From contig NZ_RFFM01000004.1 of assembly GCF_003696365.1 (NCBI RefSeq), positions 245,981 through 309,980 of the forward strand: DNA of 64,000 nt, written 5' to 3'. Source of the stretch: Stutzerimonas zhaodongensis. Lineage in GTDB: Bacteria > Pseudomonadota > Gammaproteobacteria > Pseudomonadales > Pseudomonadaceae. This document shows, in pieces, positions 43,571 to 53,899 of the stretch; within the stretch, counting starts at the first letter, position 1, and each line of letters opens with the position of its first letter. The position numbers and the translations under genes are program-made. The notes beneath the pieces were generated by a model. It saw nothing but the letters and a program-made list of their open reading frames with translations. It made no database searches and was not told the origin of the DNA.

Positions 43571-44665
43571 ATGAGTAGCCTGATGAATAACAAGAAAGCA
43601 CCGACTTCGTGCCGCTTCAGCGGCGCGCTGCTGACCGCAGCCTGCCTGCTGTTCCCCTCGACGGCTACGCATGCAGCCGAAACCCTGAGCCTGCTCAACT
43701 GGGAGGAGTATCTCAGTGAAGCGGTCATCAAGCGCTGGGAAGCCGAAACGGGCGTCAAGATTCAGCAGGTGTACTTCGACAGCGGTGACAAGCGCGACGA
43801 AGTGCTCGCCAAGCCCGACCACCAGATCGACATAACCTTGTCCGAACGGATCAGCGGTGACCGTTTTGGCGACCGCGGGTTGCTCGACCCGATCGACCTC
43901 AAAGCGCTGCCCAACCTCAAGCACATCTCCCCCCGCTGGAGCGACAGTTGCGGCGCGTACGCCATTCCCTATCTCTGGGGGACTCTTGGCATCGCCTATC
44001 GCGCTGATCGGATGCCGGTCGCGCCGCAGTCCTGGGCCGACTTGCTGAAACCGGCCCGTAGCAACGAGCCACACATCATCATGATGGAAGACCACGAGGA
44101 CATCCTGGCGGGGCCCCTTCTATATCGTCAGCACTCGATCAACACCTCGAGTAACGATGAACTCAAGGCTGCTTTCGACATGCTGACAGCGCAATCCAGG
44201 GCAGTGCTGACCTACGAGTACGCTATCACCTCGCTGCGCAGCCAGCGCTATCAGGACAAGGCCGACATGGCGCTGGCCTATAGCGGTGATCAGCAGGTAC
44301 TCAATGAAGTCGAAGGCATTGAAGGTGAGCCCTGGCGCTATGTAGTTCCAAAGGAAGGGACTCTGCTCTGGATCGATTGTCTTTCCATTCCGGCCAAGGG
44401 CAGCAAGAAAGAGCTGGCTTACCGCTTTCTGAATTACATCAGCGATCCGCAGATTGCCGTGCTCAATGCCGCCGAGCTCGGCGTCGCGACCCCGAATGCC
44501 GCGGCGAAAGCGCTGTTACCCGCCGAGATCAGCGAGGATCCGACGATTTATCCGACCGAAGCAGTGCTGCAGAACAGCCAGATCTATGAGCCGCGCCCCA
44601 TGCAGGCGACACAGACGCGGCGGCGCATCATCAGCGCCCTGATCAACGCCCATGACGCTCGGTAA
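43571..44665 (+). CDS. Periplasmic polyamine-binding-like protein (NspS/PotF-like)
   Basis: A 364-residue exported binding protein of the PotD/PotF spermidine-putrescine family. A signal peptide precedes THAAETLSLLNWEEYLSE, the family N-terminus. Further blocks are YFDSGDKRDEVLAKPDHQID, AIPYLWGTLGIAYRADRMPV and LLWIDCLSIPAKGSKK. It has no ABC permease or ATPase nearby; instead it overlaps a GGDEF-EAL receptor gene by 14 bases. This is the arrangement of Vibrio cholerae NspS (norspermidine sensor) with MbaA. The ATG at 43571 is used; 43583 is also possible. Confidence 0.85.
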   Translation: MSSLMNNKKAPTSCRFSGALLTAACLLFPSTATHAAETLSLLNWEEYLSEAVIKRWEAETGVKIQQVYFDSGDKRDEVLAKPDHQIDITLSERISGDRFGDRGLLDPIDLKALPNLKHISPRWSDSCGAYAIPYLWGTLGIAYRADRMPVAPQSWADLLKPARSNEPHIIMMEDHEDILAGPLLYRQHSINTSSNDELKAAFDMLTAQSRAVLTYEYAITSLRSQRYQDKADMALAYSGDQQVLNEVEGIEGEPWRYVVPKEGTLLWIDCLSIPAKGSKKELAYRFLNYISDPQIAVLNAAELGVATPNAAAKALLPAEISEDPTIYPTEAVLQNSQIYEPRPMQATQTRRRIISALINAHDAR

Positions 44666-47030
44666 ACGCGCGCTGCTGGTGATCTTCCCGGTCATCCTGA
44701 TCGTCCAGCTACTCGCCGCCACCACCGCCTACCTGACCCAGCGTTCCTCGCTCCTGGGTCTTGAACAGGCGCGCCTGGAACAACAGCTGTATGCACTCAA
44801 GTCCGCCTATCTGGATTATGAGTCGTTCAACCGCAGCGTGCTCTATTCGATCATCGATAGCGATGCCCTGTTGCTTTTCCTGCGCGAATCGCACACTGGC
44901 TATCGCAACGAAACGCTCGGCCTGCGCATTCAGCAGAGCATCCGCTCGCTGTCCACCACGCGCCTGTCGTTCGTTTCTTTCGCGATCGTCGAGCCCGATG
45001 GCGAGGTGGCCTACTACTTCGAAAGCAGCCTATCGCCATTTGCCAGCATGAACGCCACCCAGGAGCGAATCGTCCGCGAAGCCAAGCAGGCCACCGAAAC
45101 CCGCGAAATGATCTACGTGGAGGACGCCGAAGGCGGGCCACTGTTGGTGGATACCGACTTCATTCTGCCTGCCTCGACCACACGGCCTCTGCCGAGCCAG
45201 CGCAGCGAGGCGTTCATCCTGCAACTGGCGGTGCGGCCGGGGCAGTTCATCACATTGAAGGAGCGCCTCAAGGCGGAATACGGCGCAGCGGTCGAGATCG
45301 CGCCACAGCTGGGCCCAACGCCGCCGGGCCTGTCGGCGGACGTTGAATTATCGAGTTCGATGCGAGCGCGCCTGACAGCGCCAGAGGAGTACATCGCCGA
45401 GCGGCTACGCACCTTGAGCCTCGCCTTTCTCATTGGCGGTTCGCTGATCTGCCTGCTGACCATCGCGTTGCTGATGCTGCTGATTCGCCGCTACATCACC
45501 GACCCTATCAGCCACCTCGACAGTCAGCTCACCGATTTGCTGCTGTGCAAGCGCGACGCGCTGGACGAGCCCACCGACGGCGGCGAGATCGGCCGACTGA
45601 CGCAGAACATGAAAACGCTCCACGAGCGCAACACCGAGGCCTTGCAGCGCATCCAGGAAATTTCCTGGACCGACAGCCTGACCCACATCAGCAACCGCGC
45701 CCACTTCGCCGTTCTCGCCTCGGCGATGCACGATAAATGCGAGCAGAACGGCCAACAACTGGCGCTGCTGTTCATCGACCTGGACAACTTCAAGCAGGTT
45801 AACGACCAGCACGGGCACGATGCTGGTGATGCGCTGTTGCGAATCTTCGCGTTGCGGGCCCAGGGTGCCCTCGACCGGCATCGGGAAGCCCACCCAGGCA
45901 CGGAAACCGCGCTGGCGCGATTGTCCGGTGACGAATTTGCCGTCCTACTGATGTCCACCCCCGAAAATGACGGCCTGCGCGAACTGACCGACGCCTTGCT
46001 TGAGCTGTGTCGCGGCGGCTTCCGAATGGACGACCGCCTCTATCAGGTCAGTGTGAGCATCGGCATCGCGTGTTACCCCCGCGATGCGGATTCTTTTACC
46101 CAGCTGCTGACTCGCGCCGACACCGCCATGTACCAGGCCAAGGCCGAAGGGAAGAACGCGGCGGTGGCCTTCTCGGCAGAACTGGAACAACGCGACCGGC
46201 GCATCCGCGTGATCGAACAGCAATTGCGTGCACTGGATGGCGACGAGCAACTGCGGCTTGTGTACATGCCTGCGGTCGATCGGGAAGGCGCCGTGGTGAG
46301 CTGCGAAGTCTTGCTGCGTTGGCATTCGCCGGTGCTGGGTACAGTCTCACCGGGCGAATTCATTCCGATCGCCGAGCGTGCCGGGCTCTTTCCGAAGATC
46401 GACAGCTGGGTGATCGACCGAGCGCTGGCGGGCTATCCGGAGCTGGTGTCCTTGTTCGGCGAACGGGTGATTCTGGCGATCAACGTTTCTTCGGCGCAGC
46501 TGACTGACGACCGCCTCTGCAATTACCTCATCGAGCGCGCCGCGCATTACCGCATCTGCCCCACACGCATCGAGATCGAGCTGACCGAGACCTATGCCGC
46601 GGAGCTGAGCAGCAACACGATGGAAGTTGTACGCACCATCCGCATGGCCGGTTTCCGCGTAGCGATCGATGACTTCGGAGTCGGTTACACGTCCATCCAG
46701 CAGCTGCTGGAGTATCCAGCCGACACCATCAAACTGGACATGGCCATCATCCAGCGGCTGACCCGGCCCGAGATGCAGCAGAGCCTGACTGCCATCGTCG
46801 CGTTCTGCCAGGCACAAGGCAAACGGGTCAATGCCGAGGGCGTGGACACACTGGAAAAACAGTCGGCGCTGCTGCAAGCCGGCTGCGATCTTTTCCAGGG
46901 CTATCTGATTTCGCCGCCACGCTCGGTCAATGCCCTGAAGGATTGGGTGGCGGTCCGCAATCGTGCGCAGAGCGATTTGCGCCTCGACCAGCTGCCTGGC
47001 GGCGCAGTGCCCAAGGGTGCGGAGGCATAA
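44652..47030 (+). CDS. GGDEF-EAL receptor (MbaA-like)
   Basis: A 792-residue inner-membrane c-di-GMP enzyme, the length of V. cholerae MbaA as I recall. Helices near 5-25 and 258-280 bracket a periplasmic sensor. HAMP, GGDEF (LARLSGDEFAVLL near residue 424) and EAL (CEVLLRWHS near 551) domains follow. The GGDEF has no RxxD inhibitory site. The EAL reads E-V-L, with the catalytic set otherwise kept: INVSSAQL, IELTETYA, IDDFGVGYTS, KLDMAI and QGYLISPP, so phosphodiesterase activity is likely. The upstream binding protein is expected to control the switch between synthesis and breakdown. Confidence 0.92.
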   Translation: MTLGKRALLVIFPVILIVQLLAATTAYLTQRSSLLGLEQARLEQQLYALKSAYLDYESFNRSVLYSIIDSDALLLFLRESHTGYRNETLGLRIQQSIRSLSTTRLSFVSFAIVEPDGEVAYYFESSLSPFASMNATQERIVREAKQATETREMIYVEDAEGGPLLVDTDFILPASTTRPLPSQRSEAFILQLAVRPGQFITLKERLKAEYGAAVEIAPQLGPTPPGLSADVELSSSMRARLTAPEEYIAERLRTLSLAFLIGGSLICLLTIALLMLLIRRYITDPISHLDSQLTDLLLCKRDALDEPTDGGEIGRLTQNMKTLHERNTEALQRIQEISWTDSLTHISNRAHFAVLASAMHDKCEQNGQQLALLFIDLDNFKQVNDQHGHDAGDALLRIFALRAQGALDRHREAHPGTETALARLSGDEFAVLLMSTPENDGLRELTDALLELCRGGFRMDDRLYQVSVSIGIACYPRDADSFTQLLTRADTAMYQAKAEGKNAAVAFSAELEQRDRRIRVIEQQLRALDGDEQLRLVYMPAVDREGAVVSCEVLLRWHSPVLGTVSPGEFIPIAERAGLFPKIDSWVIDRALAGYPELVSLFGERVILAINVSSAQLTDDRLCNYLIERAAHYRICPTRIEIELTETYAAELSSNTMEVVRTIRMAGFRVAIDDFGVGYTSIQQLLEYPADTIKLDMAIIQRLTRPEMQQSLTAIVAFCQAQGKRVNAEGVDTLEKQSALLQAGCDLFQGYLISPPRSVNALKDWVAVRNRAQSDLRLDQLPGGAVPKGAEA

Positions 47031-47036
47031 GCGGGG

Positions 47037-47711
47037 TCAGATGGAATCTTCCTCAGCGGCGCCAGCAGGGTTGTCACGGGTTGGCATGCCGAGCAATTCC
47101 GGCAGCACCTCACGCTCGAAAACGCCATGCAGGCGCCGCAGCTCTGTCATCGGTTCGCGGTGATGATCAACGCGTATGTCCCACAAGGGATATTCCTCGC
47201 GGTCGACGATATAGATGGTCGCCGATGACTCGCCGTGGCGGTCGCCACCCATGGCGTCGCCCGCCGCCAAGCCTTCCATCAGGCGCTCGACGAGCGGCAG
47301 TACCTGCGTGCAGTTGAGCGCATCAACCACGGCTTCCAGCACATTGCGGCCGGTCAGGCGGTTGCCCTGCACACAGAACCCATCACCCTCTATGCACCCC
47401 GACCACGGCAGGCACTGATCGCCGGTCCAGCAGGCGGTACGCCCCTGGGCATCGACCACAGCGACCTGGCGCTGGGACATGCAGGGATCGGTCGACTTGA
47501 GGCGCTCGATCACCTGATCCGCATCGCAGCCCTCGCGCAATAGCGCCAGCCCATCGATTCCAAGATAGGGGTTGATACGTGCCTGGGTCGCCACGGCGCC
47601 GACCCCGGCAGCAGCGTGGGTCAGCAGCTTGCCAACCGCCGGCATGGCGGTGGCAGCGGCAATCCCAAACTGGCCGGTTCGTGGGCATCGGGCAACGATC
47701 GAGAAAGTCAT
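47037..47711 (-). CDS. DUF1028 family protein
   Basis: A 224-residue protein of the DUF1028 family, related in fold to Ntn hydrolases. The signatures are TFSIVARCPRTGQFGIAAAT at the N-terminus, AATQARINPYLG-type VATQARINPYLG, then CWTGDQCLPWSG and the core FCVQGNRLTG. The ATG at 47711 starts the family (MTFSIVARCP) and has GGA upstream; an ATG at 47723 adds four residues. The function is unknown; in other bacteria such genes often sit beside amino-acid or peptide degradation genes. It is convergent with the MbaA-like gene. Confidence 0.88.
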   Translation of the reverse strand: MTFSIVARCPRTGQFGIAAATAMPAVGKLLTHAAAGVGAVATQARINPYLGIDGLALLREGCDADQVIERLKSTDPCMSQRQVAVVDAQGRTACWTGDQCLPWSGCIEGDGFCVQGNRLTGRNVLEAVVDALNCTQVLPLVERLMEGLAAGDAMGGDRHGESSATIYIVDREEYPLWDIRVDHHREPMTELRRLHGVFEREVLPELLGMPTRDNPAGAAEEDSI

Positions 47712-47801
47712 GCGGTTTTCCATCCTAGGCTTATGTAGCTTGGGCCCGCGCCCGGCGCATAACGTTCCTCGCCGCGAGCTGGGAGCGCAGCGCAAAGTGA
47801 C

Positions 47802-49194
<1,393 letters not shown>

Positions 49195-49208
<14 letters not shown>

Positions 49209-50682
49209 TGCTCTGCTCCTCATCGGCCAGCGCCAGGTAAATACGAAACGCCGCGCCGCCTAACCGGCTCTCGACCAGTTCGATCCGGCCACCGCATTCG
49301 GCAACCACACCGTGAACCACCGCCAGGCCGAGGCCGCTGCCCTTGCCAACCGGCTTGGTGGTAAAGAAAGGTTCGAACAGGGTGGCCCGATGCTCCTCAG
49401 CCACCCCTGCACCATCGTCTTCCACCTGGAACAACAAGCACTCATCCTCGCGCCACCAACGCAGCAGCACCTGGCCACCCGGGCTGGCCTGAGCTGCGTT
49501 GCGCAGGAGATTGGTCAGGGCCTGCTCGAAACGCGGCGGGTCGACCTCGCAATAAAGCGGCCCTGGCGGAGCCTCAAGCTGCAGCTGAACGTTCAGGGCC
49601 GCCAATTCGTCAGCAACCGCAGCGGCGGATGAATGCGCCAGCACTTCGGCCGGCATTCGCCGTGCCGGACGCCCAGCGGCGCGGCCGAAATCCAGCAGCT
49701 GGCGGACAATCTCGCTCAGGCGCTGCACCTGACTGCGAATCTGCAGGAGCCCTTTGCGTGGCCCATCCTCGAGCGTCTCGCTGCGCAGAACGCGCTGGGC
49801 CTTGCCATCGATCACGCTGAGCGGGCTGCCCAGCTCATGAGCGACACCGGCTGCCAGCCGACCTACCGCAGCAAGTTGCTGAGAACGTCGCAGGCGCGCT
49901 TCGAGTTCGGCCTCACGTGCCTTCTGTTCGGTCATGCGCTGCTCTGCATCGGCAATGCTGTCGAGCATCTGGTTCAGCGCCCGGCCGAGCACCGCGATTT
50001 CCTGCGGGCCGTCGCGTGGTGCGCGATGCTGACGCTCGCCTGCTGCCACCCGCGCCATACTCTGAGTCAGCTCCTGCAGGTGGCGACCTATGGCAGCCCA
50101 GTGCCCGAGCAGAACGATGCACACCGAAGCCAGCGCCAGCACCGCAGCGGAGATGCCGGCAATCATTCGCAGCTGACGGGTGTCTCGCTCGAAGTCGTTC
50201 CAGCGGCGGGTGACCTGCAACAGGCCATTGATGCGACCACCGCTCTGTTCCAGCGGCAGGAAGTAGGAATAGACCTCCCGTCCACGAATGCGCTGGTAGC
50301 CACCGCGATGTTTGCCATCGGCGGTCAATCGCTGGATTGAAGATTGATCCTGATCCGGCTCGATGGCCCCGGCGAAAGCCACCAGCTCGCCCTTATCATC
50401 ATAGAGATAGGCGCCATAGACGCGCCCCAGGCCAAGCACCGACTCGAGCACCTGTTGCGAGGTTCGGTCGTGCTGCTTCTCTAGACTATCGCTGAGCGGA
50501 AGCCGAACGGCCCGTGCGACAAGCTCAACCTCTTCTTGCAGACGTCGCTCACTGTTGCGCTCGACCGTCCACAGCAACAGATAACTGAAGCCGAGCATGA
50601 TCGCGACCAGGGGTATGACCACCTTCAGCAGCAGCGCGCCGCGTAAGGTCGAAGTTCTTTGCCAAACTGCTACATGTGCCAT
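49195..50682 (-). CDS. Sensor histidine kinase, NtrB/ZraS type
   Basis: A 495-residue inner-membrane kinase. Helices near 18-40 and 170-192 bracket a periplasmic sensor of about 130 residues. HAMP and a coiled linker follow, then the dimerisation domain with phospho-accepting His282 (AAGVAHELGSPLSVIDGKAQ) and the ATP-binding domain (LLRNAAQASPGG, DDGAGVAEEH, GKGSGLGLAVVHG). It is transcribed together with the sigma-54 response regulator downstream. The ligand is not apparent. The start is the ATG at 50682. Confidence 0.93.
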
Positions 50683-50779
50683 TCTGGCACCATACAGAAG
50701 GCATTACGGCACGTCGAGCTGAGCGAGACAGGCGGCAATAGCTCTTGTTAATCAACAACTTATCTTTTCTTCTCATAGC

Positions 50780-50795
50780 TGGCATGGCTGATGCA
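50780..50795 (+). promoter_or_regulatory. Sigma-54-like promoter upstream of the DUF4168 gene
   Basis: TGGCATGGCTGATGCA matches the sigma-54 consensus TGGCAYG-N4-TTGCW at all positions but one (A for the first T of TTGC), with the -24 GG and -12 GC at exact spacing. It lies 38 bases before the start codon at 50834 and is divergent from a sigma-54 two-component system. Confidence 0.55.
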
Positions 50796-50833
50796 ACACC
50801 CTGAGCGTCTTTCCAAACCCAGGATGAATATCT

Positions 50834-51226
50834 ATGACCAAGCTCAATACTCGCTTCGTATCCGCCAGCCTGTTCGCCCTGTTCATGGCCGCCGGCACCT
50901 CGCAGGTTGTGGCGCAGCAAGCCGCGCAACCGCAGGCTCCGCAAGCCGCACCGGCGATGCAGGCCTCGGACATCAGCGACAAGAAGCTTGAGAAGTTTGC
51001 CGACTCGCTGGGCGAAATCATGGAGATCCGTCAGGACTTCACCGCCAAGCTGGAGAAGACCGGTGACCCGGCCGAAGCTCAGCAACTGCAACAGCAGGCA
51101 AACGAGAAAATGATGAACACCGTGGAAGAGAACGACCTCAGCATCGAGGAGTACAACGCTATCAACCAGGCGGTGCAGAACGACCCGCAGCTGCGTGACA
51201 AAGTCATCTCGATGATCCAGAGCTGA
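50834..51226 (+). CDS. DUF4168 exported protein
   Basis: A 130-residue secreted or periplasmic protein. A signal peptide (ends SQVVAQ) is followed by a Gln/Ala/Pro-rich spacer (QQAAQPQAPQAAPAMQAS) and the DUF4168 helical domain: DISDKKLEKFADSLGEIMEI, then ENDLSIEEYNAINQAVQNDP. The family has no known function. It is divergent from a histidine kinase/sigma-54 regulator pair and carries a sigma-54-like promoter, suggesting it is a regulon member. A strong terminator follows. Confidence 0.85.
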   Translation: MTKLNTRFVSASLFALFMAAGTSQVVAQQAAQPQAPQAAPAMQASDISDKKLEKFADSLGEIMEIRQDFTAKLEKTGDPAEAQQLQQQANEKMMNTVEENDLSIEEYNAINQAVQNDPQLRDKVISMIQS

Positions 51227-51240
51227 GTCTGATCGATACG

Positions 51241-51268
51241 AAAAAGCCCCGTTAACGGGGCTTTTTTT
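51241..51268. terminator. Terminator between DUF4168 and DUF1456 genes
   Basis: The stem AAAAAGCCCC / GGGGCTTTTT has a 6-base loop and runs into T residues on the plus strand and into A/T pairs on the minus strand. It serves DUF4168 and, from the other side, the convergent DUF1456 gene. Confidence 0.9.
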
Positions 51269-51290
51269 CGACTGGAGAAATGAAGCTTCG

Positions 51291-51749
51291 TCAGCTGCCT
51301 CGTTGCGCCAGCCCCTTGAGGAAGTTGCGCAACAGCTGATCGCCGCAAGCCCGGTAATTGCTGTGTCCGGCCTTGCGGAACAGCGCGTTGAGCTCCGGCT
51401 TGGACACCGGGAAGTCGACCGACTTCAGGATTTCATGCATGTCGTCTTCCTTTAGCTCGAAGGCTACGCGCAGCTTTTTCAACACGATGTTGTTATTGAT
51501 CGGCAGCTCGATAGGTGGCGTCGGCCGGCTCTCGTCCTTGCCACGCTTGTAGATCACCAGTCCATCGAGAAAATGCGCCATGATCCGGTCGCCGCAGGGC
51601 TTGTAACCGTCCTCGTCTTCCTTCTTCAGGTAGGCCTGCGCCTCGGCATCAGGAATCTCGCAACCGGTAAGCCGGGTGATCTCGGCGATCTTGGCGTCGT
51701 TGACGTTGAGGATGTAGCGCAGGCTGCGCATCACATCGTTATTGAGCAT
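51291..51749 (-). CDS. DUF1456 family protein (YehS-like)
   Basis: A 152-residue cytoplasmic protein with two copies of the DUF1456 repeat, each of about 65 residues: NDVMRSLRYILNVNDAKIAE, KPCGDRIMAHFLDGLVIYKR and then NNNIVLKKLRVAFELKEDDM, RACGDQLLRNFLKGL. The paired CGD...FL(D/K)GL motif is diagnostic. The function is unknown. The start is the ATG at 51749. Confidence 0.88.
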   Translation of the reverse strand: MLNNDVMRSLRYILNVNDAKIAEITRLTGCEIPDAEAQAYLKKEDEDGYKPCGDRIMAHFLDGLVIYKRGKDESRPTPPIELPINNNIVLKKLRVAFELKEDDMHEILKSVDFPVSKPELNALFRKAGHSNYRACGDQLLRNFLKGLAQRGS

Positions 51750-51919
51750 GGATGTTCCTTAACTTCCTGGAGGAGCGAGAGCGGCGCCACACCTCAATGG
51801 TTGATACGTTCGCCGGGCTGCGGTCACACAGCAGCTCAGGCCGGCCCGAAAGGGCTGCGAGTATAGAGGATCGCCCAGGCCTCCAGAGCAATGCCGCCCG
51901 CAATCGGTCGCAAACCGCG

Positions 51920-52258
51920 TTACTGCGGAAGCTCCACGCTGACCTTGATTGCCGAATACCAGGCCGTCACCACGGCAATGTCATCGTCGTTCAGGCCGGC
52001 GGCAATGACGGACATCTGCGGATGCTTGCGCTCGCCGCTGCGAAAAGCCTTGAGTTGCCGGGCCAGGTACAACTCGCCGTTACCCGCCAGATTGGGCGCA
52101 TCGGCGACCTTGCTCAACCCATCGATGCCGTGGCAAGCCGCGCACATCTTCGCCTTTGCCTTCCCCGCCCCGAGGTCGGCACGCACTTCGGAGGCGAACA
52201 ACAACGACAACAGAATCAGCCAGTGCAGCACCAGTTTGCGACGACGATTTACAGCCAT
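51920..52258 (-). CDS. Periplasmic c-type cytochrome (class I)
   Basis: A 112-residue single-heme cytochrome c. It has a signal peptide (RRRKLVLHWLILLSLLFASEVRA), the heme motif CAACH at residues 39-43, and a candidate axial Met in HPQMSVIAAGL. GGGAGGTGG precedes the ATG at 52258. It lies 60 bases downstream of the PQQ-type dehydrogenase gene on the same strand, and so most likely takes electrons from that enzyme in the periplasm. Confidence 0.88.
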   Translation of the reverse strand: MAVNRRRKLVLHWLILLSLLFASEVRADLGAGKAKAKMCAACHGIDGLSKVADAPNLAGNGELYLARQLKAFRSGERKHPQMSVIAAGLNDDDIAVVTAWYSAIKVSVELPQ

Positions 52259-52318
52259 ATCCACCTCCCGGACCACATTGCCCGGCTCGCAGAAGCCGGG
52301 CCACCTCATGGCGAAGAC

Positions 52319-53608
52319 TCAGTTCGCGCCGCCGCTGTACGAGATGCGGTAGATCGCGCCAGCAGTGTCGTCGCTGACCAGCAGTGAGCCATCCTTGAGC
52401 TGAGCGACATCGACGATGCGGCCGTAGTATTCGCCGGTTTCCTTGTCCAACCAGCCTTCAGCGAAGGGCAGGGTTTCACCCGACGGGCCGCTGCCGTCGG
52501 CAGCGAAGGGTGTGAACATTACGCGGGCGCCCGCCGGCTCGGTCCGGTTCCAGCTGCCGCGCTGAGCGCTGAACAGGCCACCCCGGTATTGCTCGGGAAA
52601 CATTTTCCCGGTGTAGAACGTCAGCCCCATGTCGGCAGCGTGGGCAATGGTCTCGATGACCGGCGGCGTCAGGCCGTCGGGCGGAGTTTCGTCGGCGTAC
52701 TCATTGGTCCGGACCTGACCACCGCCGAACCAGGGCATGCCAAATTTCATGCCGGCCTCGGGCGCGTGATTGATCTCGCCCGGCGGGATGTCATCGCCCA
52801 TGCCATCCACCTGATTATCGGTGAACCACAGCTCCTTGCTCGTCGGGTTATAGGTGATACCTACGGAGTTACGCACGCCCGTGGCGTAAACCTCGCGCTT
52901 GCTGCCATCACGCTCCATGCGAATGATGCCGCCGATGCCGTGCTTGCTGTAGAGATCAAGCTTGTCCTTGGGCGGCACGTTATGCGGTTGTCCCAGCGAC
53001 ACGGTGAGCTTGTTGTCCGGCCCCACGGCACAGACTCGGGCGCCATGGTTGTAGCTTTCCTCTTCAGTCGGGATCAGCTCGCCGGTGGGCACCACGATGT
53101 CCGCTGCGACATCTGGCCCTTCATAGAAGAATTCCGCCGCTGGGAAGACCAGTACGCGATTGTGCTCGGCAACGAACAGAAAGCCGTCCTGGCTGAAACA
53201 TGGCCCGGGCTGGGTGAAGGAGATCGCCGGAGCGAAACGCTTGACCTCATCGGCCTTGCGATTCTTGGTGCGATCGGTGACGGCCCAGAGATCGGTCTTG
53301 CGCGTACCGACGAAGACCACCCCGCTCGATGGCCCAACCGCCATGTGGCGAGCGTCGGGCACCACAGCATAGAGCTCGATCTTGAACCCGTCCGGCAACT
53401 TGATCCGATCGAGGTTGGCGCGCAAGGCGTCTGCAACCTCGCCCGTCTGGGGAATGGTCGTCATCTCCAACGACTGCCCGGTGGTTTTCATCGAGCGCAT
53501 GCGCTCCAGGGCTTCGTCGCTTGTCGGAGCTGCCATGGCAGCTCCGGAAAGACATGCAACCAGGATACTCAAGGCAAAGGGAGCATATTTCACAGGCACC
53601 GACCTCAT
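52319..53608 (-). CDS. PQQ-type sugar dehydrogenase (sorbosone dehydrogenase-like)
   Basis: A 429-residue periplasmic beta-propeller of the PQQ-dependent sorbosone/glucose dehydrogenase family. A signal peptide (ends AAMAAPT) is followed by LPDGFKIELYAVVPDARHMA, ATGVRNSVGITYNPTSKELW, FTDNQVDGMGDDIPPGEINH and FGMPWFGGG. The final blade has GRIVDVAQLKDGSLLVSDD. This is a second PQQ-type enzyme in the window, distinct from the YliI-like one. The next gene on the strand is a cytochrome c, the likely electron acceptor. Confidence 0.88.
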   Translation of the reverse strand: MRSVPVKYAPFALSILVACLSGAAMAAPTSDEALERMRSMKTTGQSLEMTTIPQTGEVADALRANLDRIKLPDGFKIELYAVVPDARHMAVGPSSGVVFVGTRKTDLWAVTDRTKNRKADEVKRFAPAISFTQPGPCFSQDGFLFVAEHNRVLVFPAAEFFYEGPDVAADIVVPTGELIPTEEESYNHGARVCAVGPDNKLTVSLGQPHNVPPKDKLDLYSKHGIGGIIRMERDGSKREVYATGVRNSVGITYNPTSKELWFTDNQVDGMGDDIPPGEINHAPEAGMKFGMPWFGGGQVRTNEYADETPPDGLTPPVIETIAHAADMGLTFYTGKMFPEQYRGGLFSAQRGSWNRTEPAGARVMFTPFAADGSGPSGETLPFAEGWLDKETGEYYGRIVDVAQLKDGSLLVSDDTAGAIYRISYSGGAN

Positions 53609-53899
53609 GAAGGATCACCTCGCAGGGCGACGTTTATTGTTGTTGTGCTCGGCGTTTGAGCTGCTCGATCGAACCAGCAAAAACGTGAGCTATGTCACAG
53701 CGTAGCGCCAACCCCGCCCTTTACCAGAGGACGGCCCAAAGCCGTTCGCGAACCATGCAGGCGTTGCCTGATTGCCGCGAACCTCGACTAACCCTCAGAA
53801 ACGCCATAACTATCGCTGCAATATTATGTTTCAAATAATTTCTAGGTTGATGCAAAGCCGCGTGCAAGTGATTACGCATTAGAAAAGAGGAAATGGACT

